Numbered from the stretch's first letter, positions 7,786 to 14,769 are shown. The stretch: DNA of 19,311 nucleotides from JANXVV01 sp038230975 (GCA_038230975.1 JBBRMF010000078.1:1-19311); one strand, 5' to 3'. A program made the numbers and translations. Notes: a model not told the origin generated them from the letters alone.

Positions 7786-8613
7786 CTAAGCCGCAAACGG
7801 TTTTTTGGCGACGATCTGCAAATGGCCGGCTCGGGAAGCGGCGGCGGGGTCTTTGGCGAGTTCCTGTTCCATTTTTAAGAGGCGTTCGACGGCGTCGGGG
7901 GCCGCTAACAATTGTTTATTGTCGCGAACGGGGAGGATGGTTTTACCGATGATTTCGATCACTTCAAAGCCGGCTTTCTCGAAGAGTTTGCGGAGGGATA
8001 AGGGGGTGAAGGTGGTGAGTTCGAAGCGTTCGCGTTCGTCGGCGGTGAGCCATTGGGTGCGGCCGGTGTGGATGAAATCCTGCAGGGCGTCGAGGTTGCC
8101 GCGCTCGATGAAGTGGTCGAGGGCGGCGAGTTTGTTGTCGGCGGTGGCGATGTTGATTCCGCCGGGTTTGCTGATGCGATACATTTCGCGGGCAGCTTTG
8201 AAGGCATCGGAGCAGATGGACAAGGGATCACCCATCGCCAATGTCAGCGAAAAATGATCGAGCGGCAGGGCGGCCAAGTCGACCATGTCGGCGGCGAGGA
8301 GGGTGGCTTTTTTGGCGCGCGGGCCCATGGCTTCGACCTTCTCGCGCGTCTTCTCGATCATGGCGGCGGCGTGGTCGACGAAGGTGGTGGCGAAGCCGGA
8401 TTTAAGAAGTTTGAGCCCCCACTTGCCGGTACCGCAACCGAGGTCGAGGCAGTGGGCGGCCATGTCGCGCGGGACGTGGGGTTTGATGGATCGCCACGTG
8501 AATTCATCGTGGAATTCCCAGTAGGGATCGTCGTAAATGGAATCATATTGCCGCGCAACGCGATCGTGATACCGGCGCGAACCATCTCTGGGAGCGTGTT
8601 TGGGGGAGGGCAT
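7786..8613 (-). CDS. class I SAM-dependent methyltransferase
   Basis: This is a 275-residue predicted methyltransferase. From the chosen start the SAM-binding motif I is LDLGCGTGKWG (56-66), with the ribose-binding acidic residue after strand 2 (FVDHAAAMIEKTRE, D80). A motif II/III-like LLAADMVDLAALPLDHFSLTLAMGDP stretch (cited here as 105-130) follows, then a post-motif segment RISKPGG (146-152). The N-terminal YHDRVARQYDSIYDD is a common lead-in of these enzymes. The acceptor substrate is unknown; a small molecule is plausible. I chose the ATG at 8613. A TTG at 8694 in the same frame has a better SD (AAGAGG, 5 bases before), but would add 27 residues with no family resemblance and weaker codon bias. 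The TTG remains a real alternative. It is divergent from lepA and upstream of a small membrane protein gene. Confidence 0.82.
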   Translation of the reverse strand: MPSPKHAPRDGSRRYHDRVARQYDSIYDDPYWEFHDEFTWRSIKPHVPRDMAAHCLDLGCGTGKWGLKLLKSGFATTFVDHAAAMIEKTREKVEAMGPRAKKATLLAADMVDLAALPLDHFSLTLAMGDPLSICSDAFKAAREMYRISKPGGINIATADNKLAALDHFIERGNLDALQDFIHTGRTQWLTADERERFELTTFTPLSLRKLFEKAGFEVIEIIGKTILPVRDNKQLLAAPDAVERLLKMEQELAKDPAAASRAGHLQIVAKKPFAA

Positions 8614-8762
8614 AGAGTTTTGATCATAACGGGAACCTTCGGATCTCGTCAGGCATCCGGGAGTTTTCGCCGGTGTCGTGTTCCATTTGTCCAACCCGAC
8701 CTCTTACCGTAAACTGGACCGTTTCGGTCGACGTTTCAATCCCACAACCAGTGTAATTTAGT

Positions 8763-10568
8763 ATGCAGATTCGCAATTTCTCGATTATCGCCCATATCGA
8801 TCACGGCAAGAGTACGCTTTCCGACCGCCTTTTGATGCGCGCCGGAGCCATTACGGAGCGTGAATTTCAGAACCAGATCCTTGACGACATGGATCTGGAG
8901 CGAGAGCGCGGCATCACGATTAAGGCATCGGCTGTGACGGTGTTTCACGAACACACGAGCGAAAAATTTCCGCATCCGGAAAAATTCATGCTCAATTTCA
9001 TCGACACGCCCGGGCATGTCGATTTCCATTACGAAGTTCAAAAGGCGCTTCAAGCCTGCGAAGGCGCGATCCTGGTGGTCGACTCAACCCAAGGCGTGCA
9101 GGCGCAAACCGTCGCCAACGCCTATGCGGCAATCGAGGTAGGGCTGGAAATTATTCCGGTCATTAACAAGATCGATCTTCCGAGCGCCGACCCGGTTCGG
9201 GTCGCGGAGGAAATCGAACAGATTCTGGGTTTCCCGGCCGAGGATTGCATTCTTGTTTCCGCCAAGACCGGGCAGGGCGTGGATGAATTGATCTCCGCGC
9301 TCTGCGACAAACTTCCACCGCCAACGGGCAATCCACTGTTGCCGCCGCGCGCTTTGATCTTCGATAGTATTTACGACGATTATCGCGGCGTGATCACCTA
9401 TGTTCGCGTCATCGACGGTGAACTGTTTAAAGGTCAGAAGATCCGCTTCATGGGCACCGACAAGGTGTACCAGATTACCGAACTCGGCAAACTGATGCCG
9501 CGCCCCAAACCGGTTGAACGCATCGGAACGGGCGAGGTGGGTTTCATCGTTGCCGCCATCAAGGATCTGCACGATGTGCGCATCGGCGACACCGTGACGG
9601 ACGCCGCCAACCCTGCCTCCGGGCAGTTGCCGGGCTACAAGCCAATCCAGCAGATGGTCTACTGCGATTTCTACCCGTCCGGTGAAACGCAGTACGATGA
9701 GCTTCGCGACGCGATGGATCGCCTTTCATTGAACGACAGTTCTTTCAGCTTTGAACCTGAGAGCAACGATGCGCTGGGGTTTGGTTTCCGCTGCGGATTC
9801 CTGGGCTTGCTGCACATGGAAATTATCCAGGAACGCCTCGAGCGGGAGTTCCATATCCAGATGATCCAGACTGCGCCGACCGTGACGTATGAAGTGAAGA
9901 AAACCGACGGCACGGTCTTACGGATCGACAGCCCGAGCGAATTGCCGAACCCGACGCATGTGGAGGAAATCCGTGAGCCGTTCATTTTGATGAACCTGAT
10001 TCTGCCTGCCGACGGCGTCGGCGCGCTGATGAAGCTCTGCGAAGATCGCCGTGGCATCTACAAAAAGACGGAGTACATCGGCGCGACCCGCGTGATGCTT
10101 CAGTATGAGCTGCCGCTGGCCGAGGTCATTTACGATTTCTACGATCGCCTCAAGAGCGCCACGAAAGGCTACGGGACGATGGACTTCGACTTCCTCGAAT
10201 TCCGTCACGGCGATCTGGTCAAGCTCGACATTCTCGTCAACGGTGACAAAGTTGATGCGCTCAGCGTGATCGTCCACGCCGAACATGCCGAAGCGCGCGG
10301 CCGCAAATTGCTCGTTCGGCTGAAAGAAGAAATCCACAAACACCTTTTCGAAATCCCCCTGCAAGCCGCGATTGGCGGGAAGATCGTTGCGCGCGAAACG
10401 ATCAAATCCGTTGGCAAGAATGTCACCGCCAAATGCTACGGCGGCGACGTCAGCCGAAAGCGCAAGCTGCTGGAAAAGCAGAAGGAAGGCAAAAAGCGCA
10501 TGAAGCGCGTGGGCAGCGTGGATATTCCGCAGGAGGCGTTTATGGCGATTTTGGAGAGCGGGGATTGA
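8763..10568 (+). CDS. lepA: elongation factor 4 (LepA), ribosome-associated GTPase
   Basis: This 601-residue protein has the normal full length for EF4 (E. coli about 599). EF4 is a translational GTPase that binds ribosomes and has been linked to back-translocation or to 30S biogenesis. All G motifs are visible: G1 AHIDHGKST (10-18), G2 GITIK (50-54), G3 DTPGH (81-85), G4 NKID (135-138) and G5 SAKTG (166-170). Domains II, III and V follow, with FGFRCGFLGLLHMEIIQERL-type EF-G/EF4 domain III sequence at about 335-355. The EF4-specific C-terminal domain ends GGDVSRKRKLLEKQKEGKKR and then VGSVDIPQEAF. No SD precedes the ATG. The gene is divergent from the methyltransferase and is followed after 28 bases by a small antitoxin-like gene that is probably unrelated functionally. 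Confidence 0.97.
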   Translation: MQIRNFSIIAHIDHGKSTLSDRLLMRAGAITEREFQNQILDDMDLERERGITIKASAVTVFHEHTSEKFPHPEKFMLNFIDTPGHVDFHYEVQKALQACEGAILVVDSTQGVQAQTVANAYAAIEVGLEIIPVINKIDLPSADPVRVAEEIEQILGFPAEDCILVSAKTGQGVDELISALCDKLPPPTGNPLLPPRALIFDSIYDDYRGVITYVRVIDGELFKGQKIRFMGTDKVYQITELGKLMPRPKPVERIGTGEVGFIVAAIKDLHDVRIGDTVTDAANPASGQLPGYKPIQQMVYCDFYPSGETQYDELRDAMDRLSLNDSSFSFEPESNDALGFGFRCGFLGLLHMEIIQERLEREFHIQMIQTAPTVTYEVKKTDGTVLRIDSPSELPNPTHVEEIREPFILMNLILPADGVGALMKLCEDRRGIYKKTEYIGATRVMLQYELPLAEVIYDFYDRLKSATKGYGTMDFDFLEFRHGDLVKLDILVNGDKVDALSVIVHAEHAEARGRKLLVRLKEEIHKHLFEIPLQAAIGGKIVARETIKSVGKNVTAKCYGGDVSRKRKLLEKQKEGKKRMKRVGSVDIPQEAFMAILESGD

Positions 10569-10596
10569 GTAGGTTATAGTATGGCAGGAGCATTCT

Positions 10597-10836
10597 ATGA
10601 CCCAGCCCGCTGAATACACTGCGGTTTTGCAACTGGTGACTTTCTGGCCGATCGATCAACAAATCGCGTTGGCTCAGGATGTGTTGGAGACCGTGAGTGA
10701 GCGGGTCTCAACTTCCGCCAACCCCCGGCCGTCCTTCGAGCGCGCTCGCGGTATCGCGAGATCGGAAGAGCGAGCGCCCTCCGATGAAGCAGTGAAGCAG
10801 TGGATTGACGAACGGCGGAAGGTAAAATTCGGGTGA
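10597..10836 (+). CDS. antitoxin-like protein of a VapBC/PIN-type module
   Basis: This is a 79-residue acidic/basic mixed helical protein. The C-terminal half (ARGIARSEERAPSDEAVK, then WIDERRKVKFG) resembles the toxin-binding tail of small antitoxins found upstream of PIN-domain toxins. AGGAG lies 6 bases before the ATG. The stop overlaps a GTG codon (GTGA at 10833-10836) that starts the remains of a PIN toxin gene, which is exactly the architecture of such modules. The antitoxin frame is intact. With the toxin broken it would be an orphan antitoxin, perhaps still able to act on related toxins elsewhere. The call depends largely on the adjacent PIN remnant. Confidence 0.65.
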   Translation: MTQPAEYTAVLQLVTFWPIDQQIALAQDVLETVSERVSTSANPRPSFERARGIARSEERAPSDEAVKQWIDERRKVKFG

Positions 10837-10964
10837 AGCTCCTGCTCGACCTAAACATCATCCTCGATGTAGTCCTCGACCGAGAGCCGTTCGTTGCCGA
10901 TGCGATATGCGAATTCAGGATTACTTCCGGAACGTTTATTCAATGCCCTATGAGTCGATCGTAG
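10833..10964 (+). pseudogene. truncated PIN-domain (VapC-like) toxin remnant
   Basis: Starting with GTG and overlapping the antitoxin by 4 bases, the frame reads KLLLDLNIILDVVLDREPF followed by VADA. This is the classic first strand and helix of a PIN-domain ribonuclease, including the first catalytic aspartate in LLLDLN. After about 24 residues (about position 10904) the resemblance stops, and the frame reaches TAG at 10962-10964 after only 43 codons. Normal PIN toxins are about 130-150 residues with three more acidic catalytic residues, all missing here. The sequence beyond belongs to the convergent toxin gene on the other strand. I see no distal PIN fragment on the far side of that module. 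Confidence 0.75.
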
Positions 10965-11200
10965 TCGGCATGATTTCCAATCCAGAACCAGAGGATCATC
11001 TCACCTTTTCTTCGGGCCAAAGCGCGGTAGTTCAGATTGATTCGAACGGACCAAAGGTCGCCGGTCAACTGTTTGAAATGCAAAGAAAGGTGAAAAGGAT
11101 CACGGCGCCAAGTTCGAAACTTTTCAACCGCGAGTGCTTGTGTTTTAAGCGGCAACTTCTGGTAGAGAGCCCAGAAGTTTCTTGTGACTTTAGATATCAC
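10940..11200 (-). CDS. type II toxin, RelE/ParE-like
   Basis: This 86-residue small basic protein has the order FWALYQKLPLKTQALAVEKF, RRDPFHLSLHFKQL, DLWSVRINLNYRALA, then ILWFWIGNHADYDRLI. This is the pattern of compact RelE/ParE-superfamily toxins: helix hairpin, then antiparallel sheet with a central Arg and Tyr, and a C-terminal H-x-x-YDRL ending. Such toxins act either as ribosome-dependent mRNA interferases or as gyrase poisons, and the sequence does not decide which. The start is GTG at 11200, overlapping the antitoxin stop by 4 bases (GTGA). The length is full for the family, so it looks intact. It is convergent with, and overlaps by 25 bases, the tail of the broken PIN gene. Confidence 0.8.
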   Translation of the reverse strand: MISKVTRNFWALYQKLPLKTQALAVEKFRTWRRDPFHLSLHFKQLTGDLWSVRINLNYRALARRKGEMILWFWIGNHADYDRLIGH

Positions 11201-11400
11201 GGAAGATCCTGTAATCGACCTTGCCGTATATCCTCATCAATCCCAGCGAGAAGCCCATCCAATCGCCCGGCGGCGGCATCGTCAACCATTTGACGATCCC
11301 ATTCATCGTCCTTCCAGGCATGCAACCAGCGGGCAAGTTCGCCTCGCTCTTCCAGGCTAAGCTTTTCAATCGCGGTTTTGATTTCCTCGACGGTGCTCAT
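11197..11400 (-). CDS. antitoxin partner of the RelE/ParE-like toxin
   Basis: This is a 67-residue, strongly acidic and helical protein (VEEIKTAIEKLSLEERGELA, then DEWDRQMVDDAAAGRLDGLL). An N-terminal helical segment, an Asp-rich middle and a Leu/Arg-rich tail match small antitoxins that wrap around RelE/ParE toxins. It precedes the toxin with a 4-base overlap, the standard antitoxin-first order allowing translational coupling. No strong SD precedes the ATG. A possible promoter places the transcript start at or next to the ATG. No clear DNA-binding motif is recognisable, so autoregulation is assumed only from family behaviour. Confidence 0.75.
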   Translation of the reverse strand: MSTVEEIKTAIEKLSLEERGELARWLHAWKDDEWDRQMVDDAAAGRLDGLLAGIDEDIRQGRLQDLP

Positions 11401-11406
11401 TCATTT

Positions 11407-11435
11407 ACTTTAGCTTTGCCGCAACTGAAAGCCAA
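11407..11435 (-). promoter_or_regulatory. possible promoter of the minus-strand TA pair
   Basis: On the minus strand TTGGCT (11435-11430) is followed after 17 bases by TAAAGT (11412-11407). Each hexamer matches the sigma-70 consensus at 4 of 6 positions. The predicted start would fall on or next to the A of the antitoxin ATG at 11400, giving a leaderless mRNA, consistent with the missing SD. Confidence 0.3.
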
Positions 11436-11520
11436 GCCACCCCCCAATCCAGCCGATAGTTAAAACAGCGGCGAATAGCGTCGTTAATTGAACTTTTACT
11501 GGACCATTCAGGAGGCGGCT

Positions 11521-12015
11521 TTGTCAACACGCGCACGCAAGGGCATTCCGATCGGTGAACTTCTTCTTCAGCAGGGCGTGTTGACCGAACGGCAGGTCAA
11601 GCACATTCTGGCGGTTCAAAAGTCTTCACATCGGCCGTTTGGCGATCTGGCGGAACGACTTTATGGCATCTCGCCAAAATTGATTGAAGACGCGTGGGTG
11701 GTTCAATATGTTCACACGGTGGGCAAGGCCGATCTGGACGAACTGGATTTCGATGAGCAATGCCTTCGGACGTTGAATCGTCGACAGGCTTGGCAGTTTC
11801 ATCTGCTGCCGGTCAGTCATGACGAGCAGCTGAATTTGAACATGGCCACTGATGCGGAGAACCTGGTACGCGCGGTGAATTTTTCGAGTCGGCGCATCGA
11901 TGAATCGATCCACATGCTAGTCGCGGAGCGCGATCAATTGCGTGAGTTTCTGATGAAGCACTACCCTGTCCCCGATTTCATGGCAGACTACGCCGACAAA
12001 CTCAAGTCCGCGTAA
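11521..12015 (+). CDS. stand-alone GspE N-terminal (MshEN-like) domain protein
   Basis: This 164-residue protein resembles the N-terminal domain of type II secretion/type IV pilus ATPases (GspE/PilB/MshE) but carries no ATPase domain. Two consecutive 24-residue motifs of MshEN type are visible: residues 10-33 (PIGELLLQQGVLTERQ...AVQ) and 39-62 (PFGDLAERLYGISPKL...VVQ). In MshE these motifs bind cyclic di-GMP. The leading Arg of the usual RLG is replaced here by Pro-Ile or Pro-Phe (Arg38 precedes the second motif), so binding is uncertain. The rest (RTLNRRQAWQFHLLPVSHDE) matches the second part of the GspE_N fold. The start is TTG at 11521, because GGAGG lies 5 bases upstream. A strong terminator follows the gene. 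A regulatory or adaptor role is inferred, with no partner visible nearby. Confidence 0.72.
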   Translation: MSTRARKGIPIGELLLQQGVLTERQVKHILAVQKSSHRPFGDLAERLYGISPKLIEDAWVVQYVHTVGKADLDELDFDEQCLRTLNRRQAWQFHLLPVSHDEQLNLNMATDAENLVRAVNFSSRRIDESIHMLVAERDQLREFLMKHYPVPDFMADYADKLKSA

Positions 12016-12044
12016 TTCGCCGCATAAGAACGAAGATTTGTTAG

Positions 12045-12076
12045 AAACCCACGGTGTGTTTTCCGTGGGTTTTTTT
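12045..12076 (+). terminator. rho-independent terminator after the GspE_N-like gene
   Basis: A perfect 10-bp stem, AAACCCACGG (12045-12054) with CCGTGGGTTT (12063-12072), an 8-base loop and a run of Ts to 12076. It lies 30 bases after the stop codon and just before the convergent kinase gene ends. Read on the minus strand the U-run is short (TTTC), so it mainly serves the plus strand. Confidence 0.92.
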
Positions 12077-12093
12077 ATTTCGAGACAATTCGA

Positions 12094-12741
12094 TTAAGTA
12101 TTCGGATGAACGATCGGTGATCCATCGCTTGCTTCACGAAGCGGAACGAGGATTCGAATGAACTCGCTCAGCACTCGGATTTGCGACATCGTTGCGTCGA
12201 TGCGGACGACCTTTTCAGGTGGGTAAAAATCGAGCACGGGTTTGGTTTCGACATCATATACCATCAGCCGCTTTTGGATGACTTCGTCGTTGGCATCATC
12301 GAACCGATTTTCCTTCAATGCTCGCCGACGAAGGCGCTCGACCATCTTGGCCAGATCCGAGCATTGCAGGTGGATGATTTTGACGACGTCGAGCGTGTCA
12401 TCGAGCAATCGAGCCTGTTCGACATTTCGGGGGATGCCATCGAGAACCAGCATTTCCGTCAGTGGGCGGAACTGCTGGATCATCTCCATCCCTTTGATGT
12501 ATTGCTTCCAGAGTTTTACGGTGAATTCGTCCGGAACCAACTGACCCCGGCTGGAATACTCCCAGAAAATTCGACCCATCTCGCTGCTCAGGTCCAGCGA
12601 ACGAAAAATGTCACCGCAAGCGGTGTGAAAAAAACCGGGGACCGTGCCGATGATCTTTCCCTGTGTGCCTTTCCCGCTACCGGGGGCACCAAAAAGCAGC
12701 ACACACTTATATCGCATATTCCGTCCGTCGTTCGCGGCCAA
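12094..12741 (-). CDS. adenylate kinase-like nucleoside monophosphate kinase
   Basis: This 215-residue cytoplasmic kinase is predicted to transfer phosphate from ATP to a nucleoside monophosphate. The P-loop is FGAPGSGKGTQ, the NMP-binding segment HTACGDIFR corresponds to the usual HxSTGDxLR, and LVLDGIPRN matches LDGFPR. The LID region is the short, zinc-free type (RRRALKENRFDD, then KRLMVYDVETKPVLDFY). Departures from canonical bacterial Adk are ACGD for STGD and GIPR for GFPR, so this is probably a divergent paralogue and its AMP specificity is not assured. I took the TTG at 12741 as start because AGAGGA lies 5 bases upstream. The ATG at 12717, eight codons in, is where most family members begin and is a fair alternative. 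It is convergent with the GspE_N-like gene and separated from the upstream HEAT gene by a terminator. Confidence 0.85.
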   Translation of the reverse strand: MAANDGRNMRYKCVLLFGAPGSGKGTQGKIIGTVPGFFHTACGDIFRSLDLSSEMGRIFWEYSSRGQLVPDEFTVKLWKQYIKGMEMIQQFRPLTEMLVLDGIPRNVEQARLLDDTLDVVKIIHLQCSDLAKMVERLRRRALKENRFDDANDEVIQKRLMVYDVETKPVLDFYPPEKVVRIDATMSQIRVLSEFIRILVPLREASDGSPIVHPNT

Positions 12742-12854
12742 GGTTGTCCTCTCGGGCTAATTATGGTCGAAACTGCCGCTTCCAACAACCGATGCCGCAT
12801 AAACTGAACTCCCACGGCAATTGTTGCGTGGGACTTCCCACCTTGTTGACGTGC

Positions 12855-12894
12855 AAACCAATAAAGCAAACGGGCGCGGACTGATCCGCGCCCG
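12855..12894 (-). terminator. rho-independent terminator of the HEAT-repeat gene
   Basis: A perfect 10-bp GC-rich stem (12871-12880 with 12885-12894) with a 4-base loop lies about 34 bases past the HEAT-repeat stop. On the minus strand it is followed by TTTGCTTTATTGG, an interrupted U-rich tail. Confidence 0.75.
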
Positions 12895-12927
12895 CTACAG
12901 TTTATTCACGATTTCAGAACCAAAAAC

Positions 12928-13665
12928 TCATTCAGCCGCTGAGACGATATGGCCGGCTTCCTGGCGAATGACGGCATCTTCCCAAGTGCAGGCGGCAACG
13001 GCGCTGAGCTCGGCGACGGCTTGAGTTCCGCCCATTTTCTTCAATGCGATGACCGCGGCACGACGCACGACCGGCAGGAAGAACCCATCGACGTTGCGGA
13101 CGACATCGATCAGCGGTTGAATCGCCCGGGTGTCTCCGAGGTTCGCCAGGGCCCGAACGGCTTCGGCACTGGTCTCGGCCATGGGATCGTTCATCGCGGA
13201 CACCAGCGTGTCAAAAGCGCGAACGTCATGCAGCTCACCCAAACTGCTGGCGGCGGCGGCACGCACGACGCTGTGGTAGTAACCGTCCTGGTTGCGAAGG
13301 GCTTCCATCAACGGTTCAACCGCGGCCTTGTTGCCCAATTTGCCGAGCGATACGGCGGCTTCGAGGGCGGTGTCGGCATCCGCGTCGTGCAAGGCGACGA
13401 TCAAGGGAACGATGTCGGTGGCCGGCTTGGTCGACTCGGCATCTGAATGGATGGCTGCGGCCTTCTGAACGGCGGGGGTGACTACAGTGGCTTTCTGCAC
13501 GACCGCTGCAGGAATCTCGGCAGAGACAACTGCCGTGGCTTTTGCTGTTGAATCCGCAGACTTGCTGCTTTGTGCCTTTGCAGTCTCGGTTTCCGTTGGG
13601 GATTTCTTGACGGCAACGGTGGGGGGAACAGTCGAAAAACGCTTGTCTGTGATTTTACGGGCCAT
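12928..13665 (-). CDS. HEAT-repeat protein with Ala/Thr-rich N-terminal region
   Basis: This 245-residue protein has two parts. Residues 1-82 are Ala/Lys/Thr/Ser-rich and look disordered. Residues 83-245 form about four to five helical repeats of roughly 31 residues, each reading like ALxAxxxLGxLGxxxAVxPLxxAL (for example AAVSLGKLGNKAAVEPLMEA at 103-122 and AVRALANLGDTRAIQPLIDV at 169-188). This is the HEAT/PBS-lyase type of repeat used for protein binding. No lyase catalytic context is seen, so a scaffold or adaptor role is most likely. Two repeats carry an extra NQDGYYHSVVR or NVDGFFLPVVR insertion, a duplicated aromatic turn. GGAG lies 7 bases upstream of the ATG. A terminator-like hairpin with a U-tract ends immediately before this SD, suggesting control of expression at the leader. 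It stands alone with its own terminator. Confidence 0.82.
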   Translation of the reverse strand: MARKITDKRFSTVPPTVAVKKSPTETETAKAQSSKSADSTAKATAVVSAEIPAAVVQKATVVTPAVQKAAAIHSDAESTKPATDIVPLIVALHDADADTALEAAVSLGKLGNKAAVEPLMEALRNQDGYYHSVVRAAAASSLGELHDVRAFDTLVSAMNDPMAETSAEAVRALANLGDTRAIQPLIDVVRNVDGFFLPVVRRAAVIALKKMGGTQAVAELSAVAACTWEDAVIRQEAGHIVSAAE

Positions 13666-13992
13666 GGTTTAACTCCAAAAAACAAAAAGAAGATATCGGA
13701 CGTGCCTTTTGTATCGTTCAGGCACGTCCGATTTCCCCAATAATACTCGCGAATTTCGAGGGGTTTTTATTCTCAGTCGCCCGACTGTTTAAAGACTGTG
13801 CAGCATTTTTGGCACTTTAGCTCCCTGCATAGAAAACGTACGTTGCCCGATACGGAATTCGCTCCTCCTTGCTGTCATGGGCAGCGTCCGCCGGGAGAGT
13901 GGGTGTGAGCCCACCATCGGTTTCGATTCGTTTGATGCAATCATCAAATCGGCAATGCTTCGCCTCAGCGTGGAAGTTGCTATTATCCCGGC
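13666..13992. other. 327-base divergent intergenic region (HEAT gene / coaX)
   Basis: This region holds the leader hairpin of the minus-strand HEAT gene (13677-13732) and several dyads: CAGTCG-CC-CGACTG (13774-13787), AACGTACGTT (13835-13844), and TTTGATG-CAAT-CATCAAA (13931-13948). A GTGGG/CCCAC hairpin lies near 13900-13915. No open frame here looks coding. Both divergent promoters should be here. TATTAT on the minus strand (13745-13740) is the best -10 candidate for the HEAT gene, but no good -35 is at the right distance. Confidence 0.55.
13677..13732 (-). promoter_or_regulatory. terminator-like hairpin in the HEAT gene leader (possible attenuator)
   Basis: A perfect 13-bp stem (13695-13707 with 13720-13732; ATCGGACGTGCCT and its complement) with a 12-base loop. 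On the minus strand it is followed by ATCTTCTTTTTGTTTTTT and then directly by the SD GGAG (13676-13673). It has the form of an intrinsic terminator placed between promoter and start codon. If transcription starts right at the stem, it would instead be a 5'-end stabilising hairpin. Confidence 0.7.
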
Positions 13993-14769
13993 ATGGAAAT
14001 CAATCTGTTGGTACTGAATGCAGGCAACTCGCGTTTGGCGATCGGTGTGTTTGAAGCCGGTGAGCTCACCCACGTCACCCGGCTGACTCACGATCAACGC
14101 GGTGAGTGGGGCGGCAAAATCGCCGAGGCTTGGGCGAAGATCAAGGACTCAACCAGCCCCGCCATCGCCGGTGCGAGCGTACATCCAGGTGTCTTGGAAT
14201 CGCTGGAACATGTCGTTAAAGAAACCACCGGGGTGAACGTGGAGTGGGTTGGCCGGGATTTGGATCTGCCGATCAAAGTGCTAACTGAAAGCCCGAAGGA
14301 TACCGGCGTAGATCGGGTGCTCAATGTGGCCGCTGCCTATGAGCAAATTGGGAAGGCGTGCGTGGTGGTGGATGCCGGGACCGCAGTGACAGTTGACCTT
14401 TGTAACGATGCCGGTGAATTCCTTGGCGGGGCAATCGCGCCGGGAGTGGCATTGATGGTTTCATCGTTACACGAGAAAACGGCGAAGCTTCCGTTGGTGG
14501 AACTGGTCGTGCCGATCCAACCTTACGGTCGCAACACGATCGAGGCGATTCATCAGGGTGTCTACCACGGCATCCGGGGCATGGTCAAGGAACTGGTCGA
14601 AAACTACGCCACAGAACTGGGTACCTGGCCGGACCTCATCACCACCGGAGGTGATGCTGCCAAACTTTTTGACGGCTGGGAAATCGTCCACGCCATCTCC
14701 CCGGACCTGACGCTGTACGGGGTTGCGCTGGCGTACACCCAACATTACATGCACCATGATTCGGACTGA
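13993..14769 (+). CDS. coaX: type III pantothenate kinase
   Basis: This 258-residue enzyme is predicted to phosphorylate pantothenate, the first step of coenzyme A synthesis. It belongs to the ASKHA fold. Family motifs are visible in order: NAGNSRLAIG (9-18, usual form DxGNT), DTGVDRVLN (103-111) with the catalytic base D107, VVVDAGTAVTVD (124-135), GGAIAPGVALM (145-155), NTIEAIHQGVYHGIRG (181-196) and TTGGDA (217-222). The first-motif aspartate, which normally helps bind the ATP phosphates and metal, is Asn9 here. The rest is conserved, so activity is likely but not certain. The length is normal. No SD precedes the ATG. The stop overlaps the next gene's start by one base (TGATG), so it is co-translated with the MnmE-like GTPase. 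Confidence 0.9.
   Translation: MEINLLVLNAGNSRLAIGVFEAGELTHVTRLTHDQRGEWGGKIAEAWAKIKDSTSPAIAGASVHPGVLESLEHVVKETTGVNVEWVGRDLDLPIKVLTESPKDTGVDRVLNVAAAYEQIGKACVVVDAGTAVTVDLCNDAGEFLGGAIAPGVALMVSSLHEKTAKLPLVELVVPIQPYGRNTIEAIHQGVYHGIRGMVKELVENYATELGTWPDLITTGGDAAKLFDGWEIVHAISPDLTLYGVALAYTQHYMHHDSD

Noticed and set aside
10551..10580. TTGGAG-18-TATAGT as promoter of the plus-strand antitoxin
   Set aside because: The -35 match is poor, and the predicted start would cut into the gene's own SD. Read-through from lepA is as likely.
10907..11293. 128-codon plus-strand frame across the TA region
   Set aside because: It is antisense to the intact toxin and antitoxin, both of which match known families in length and motif order.
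12810..12833. TCCCACG/CGTGGGA hairpin upstream of the kinase gene
   Set aside because: The stem is short and no U-tract follows on either strand, so I could not support a terminator or regulator call.
13900..13950. tRNA-like look of GGTTTCGATTCG near a GTGGG/CCCAC hairpin
   Set aside because: No acceptor stem, anticodon arm or correctly spaced T arm can be formed around it.
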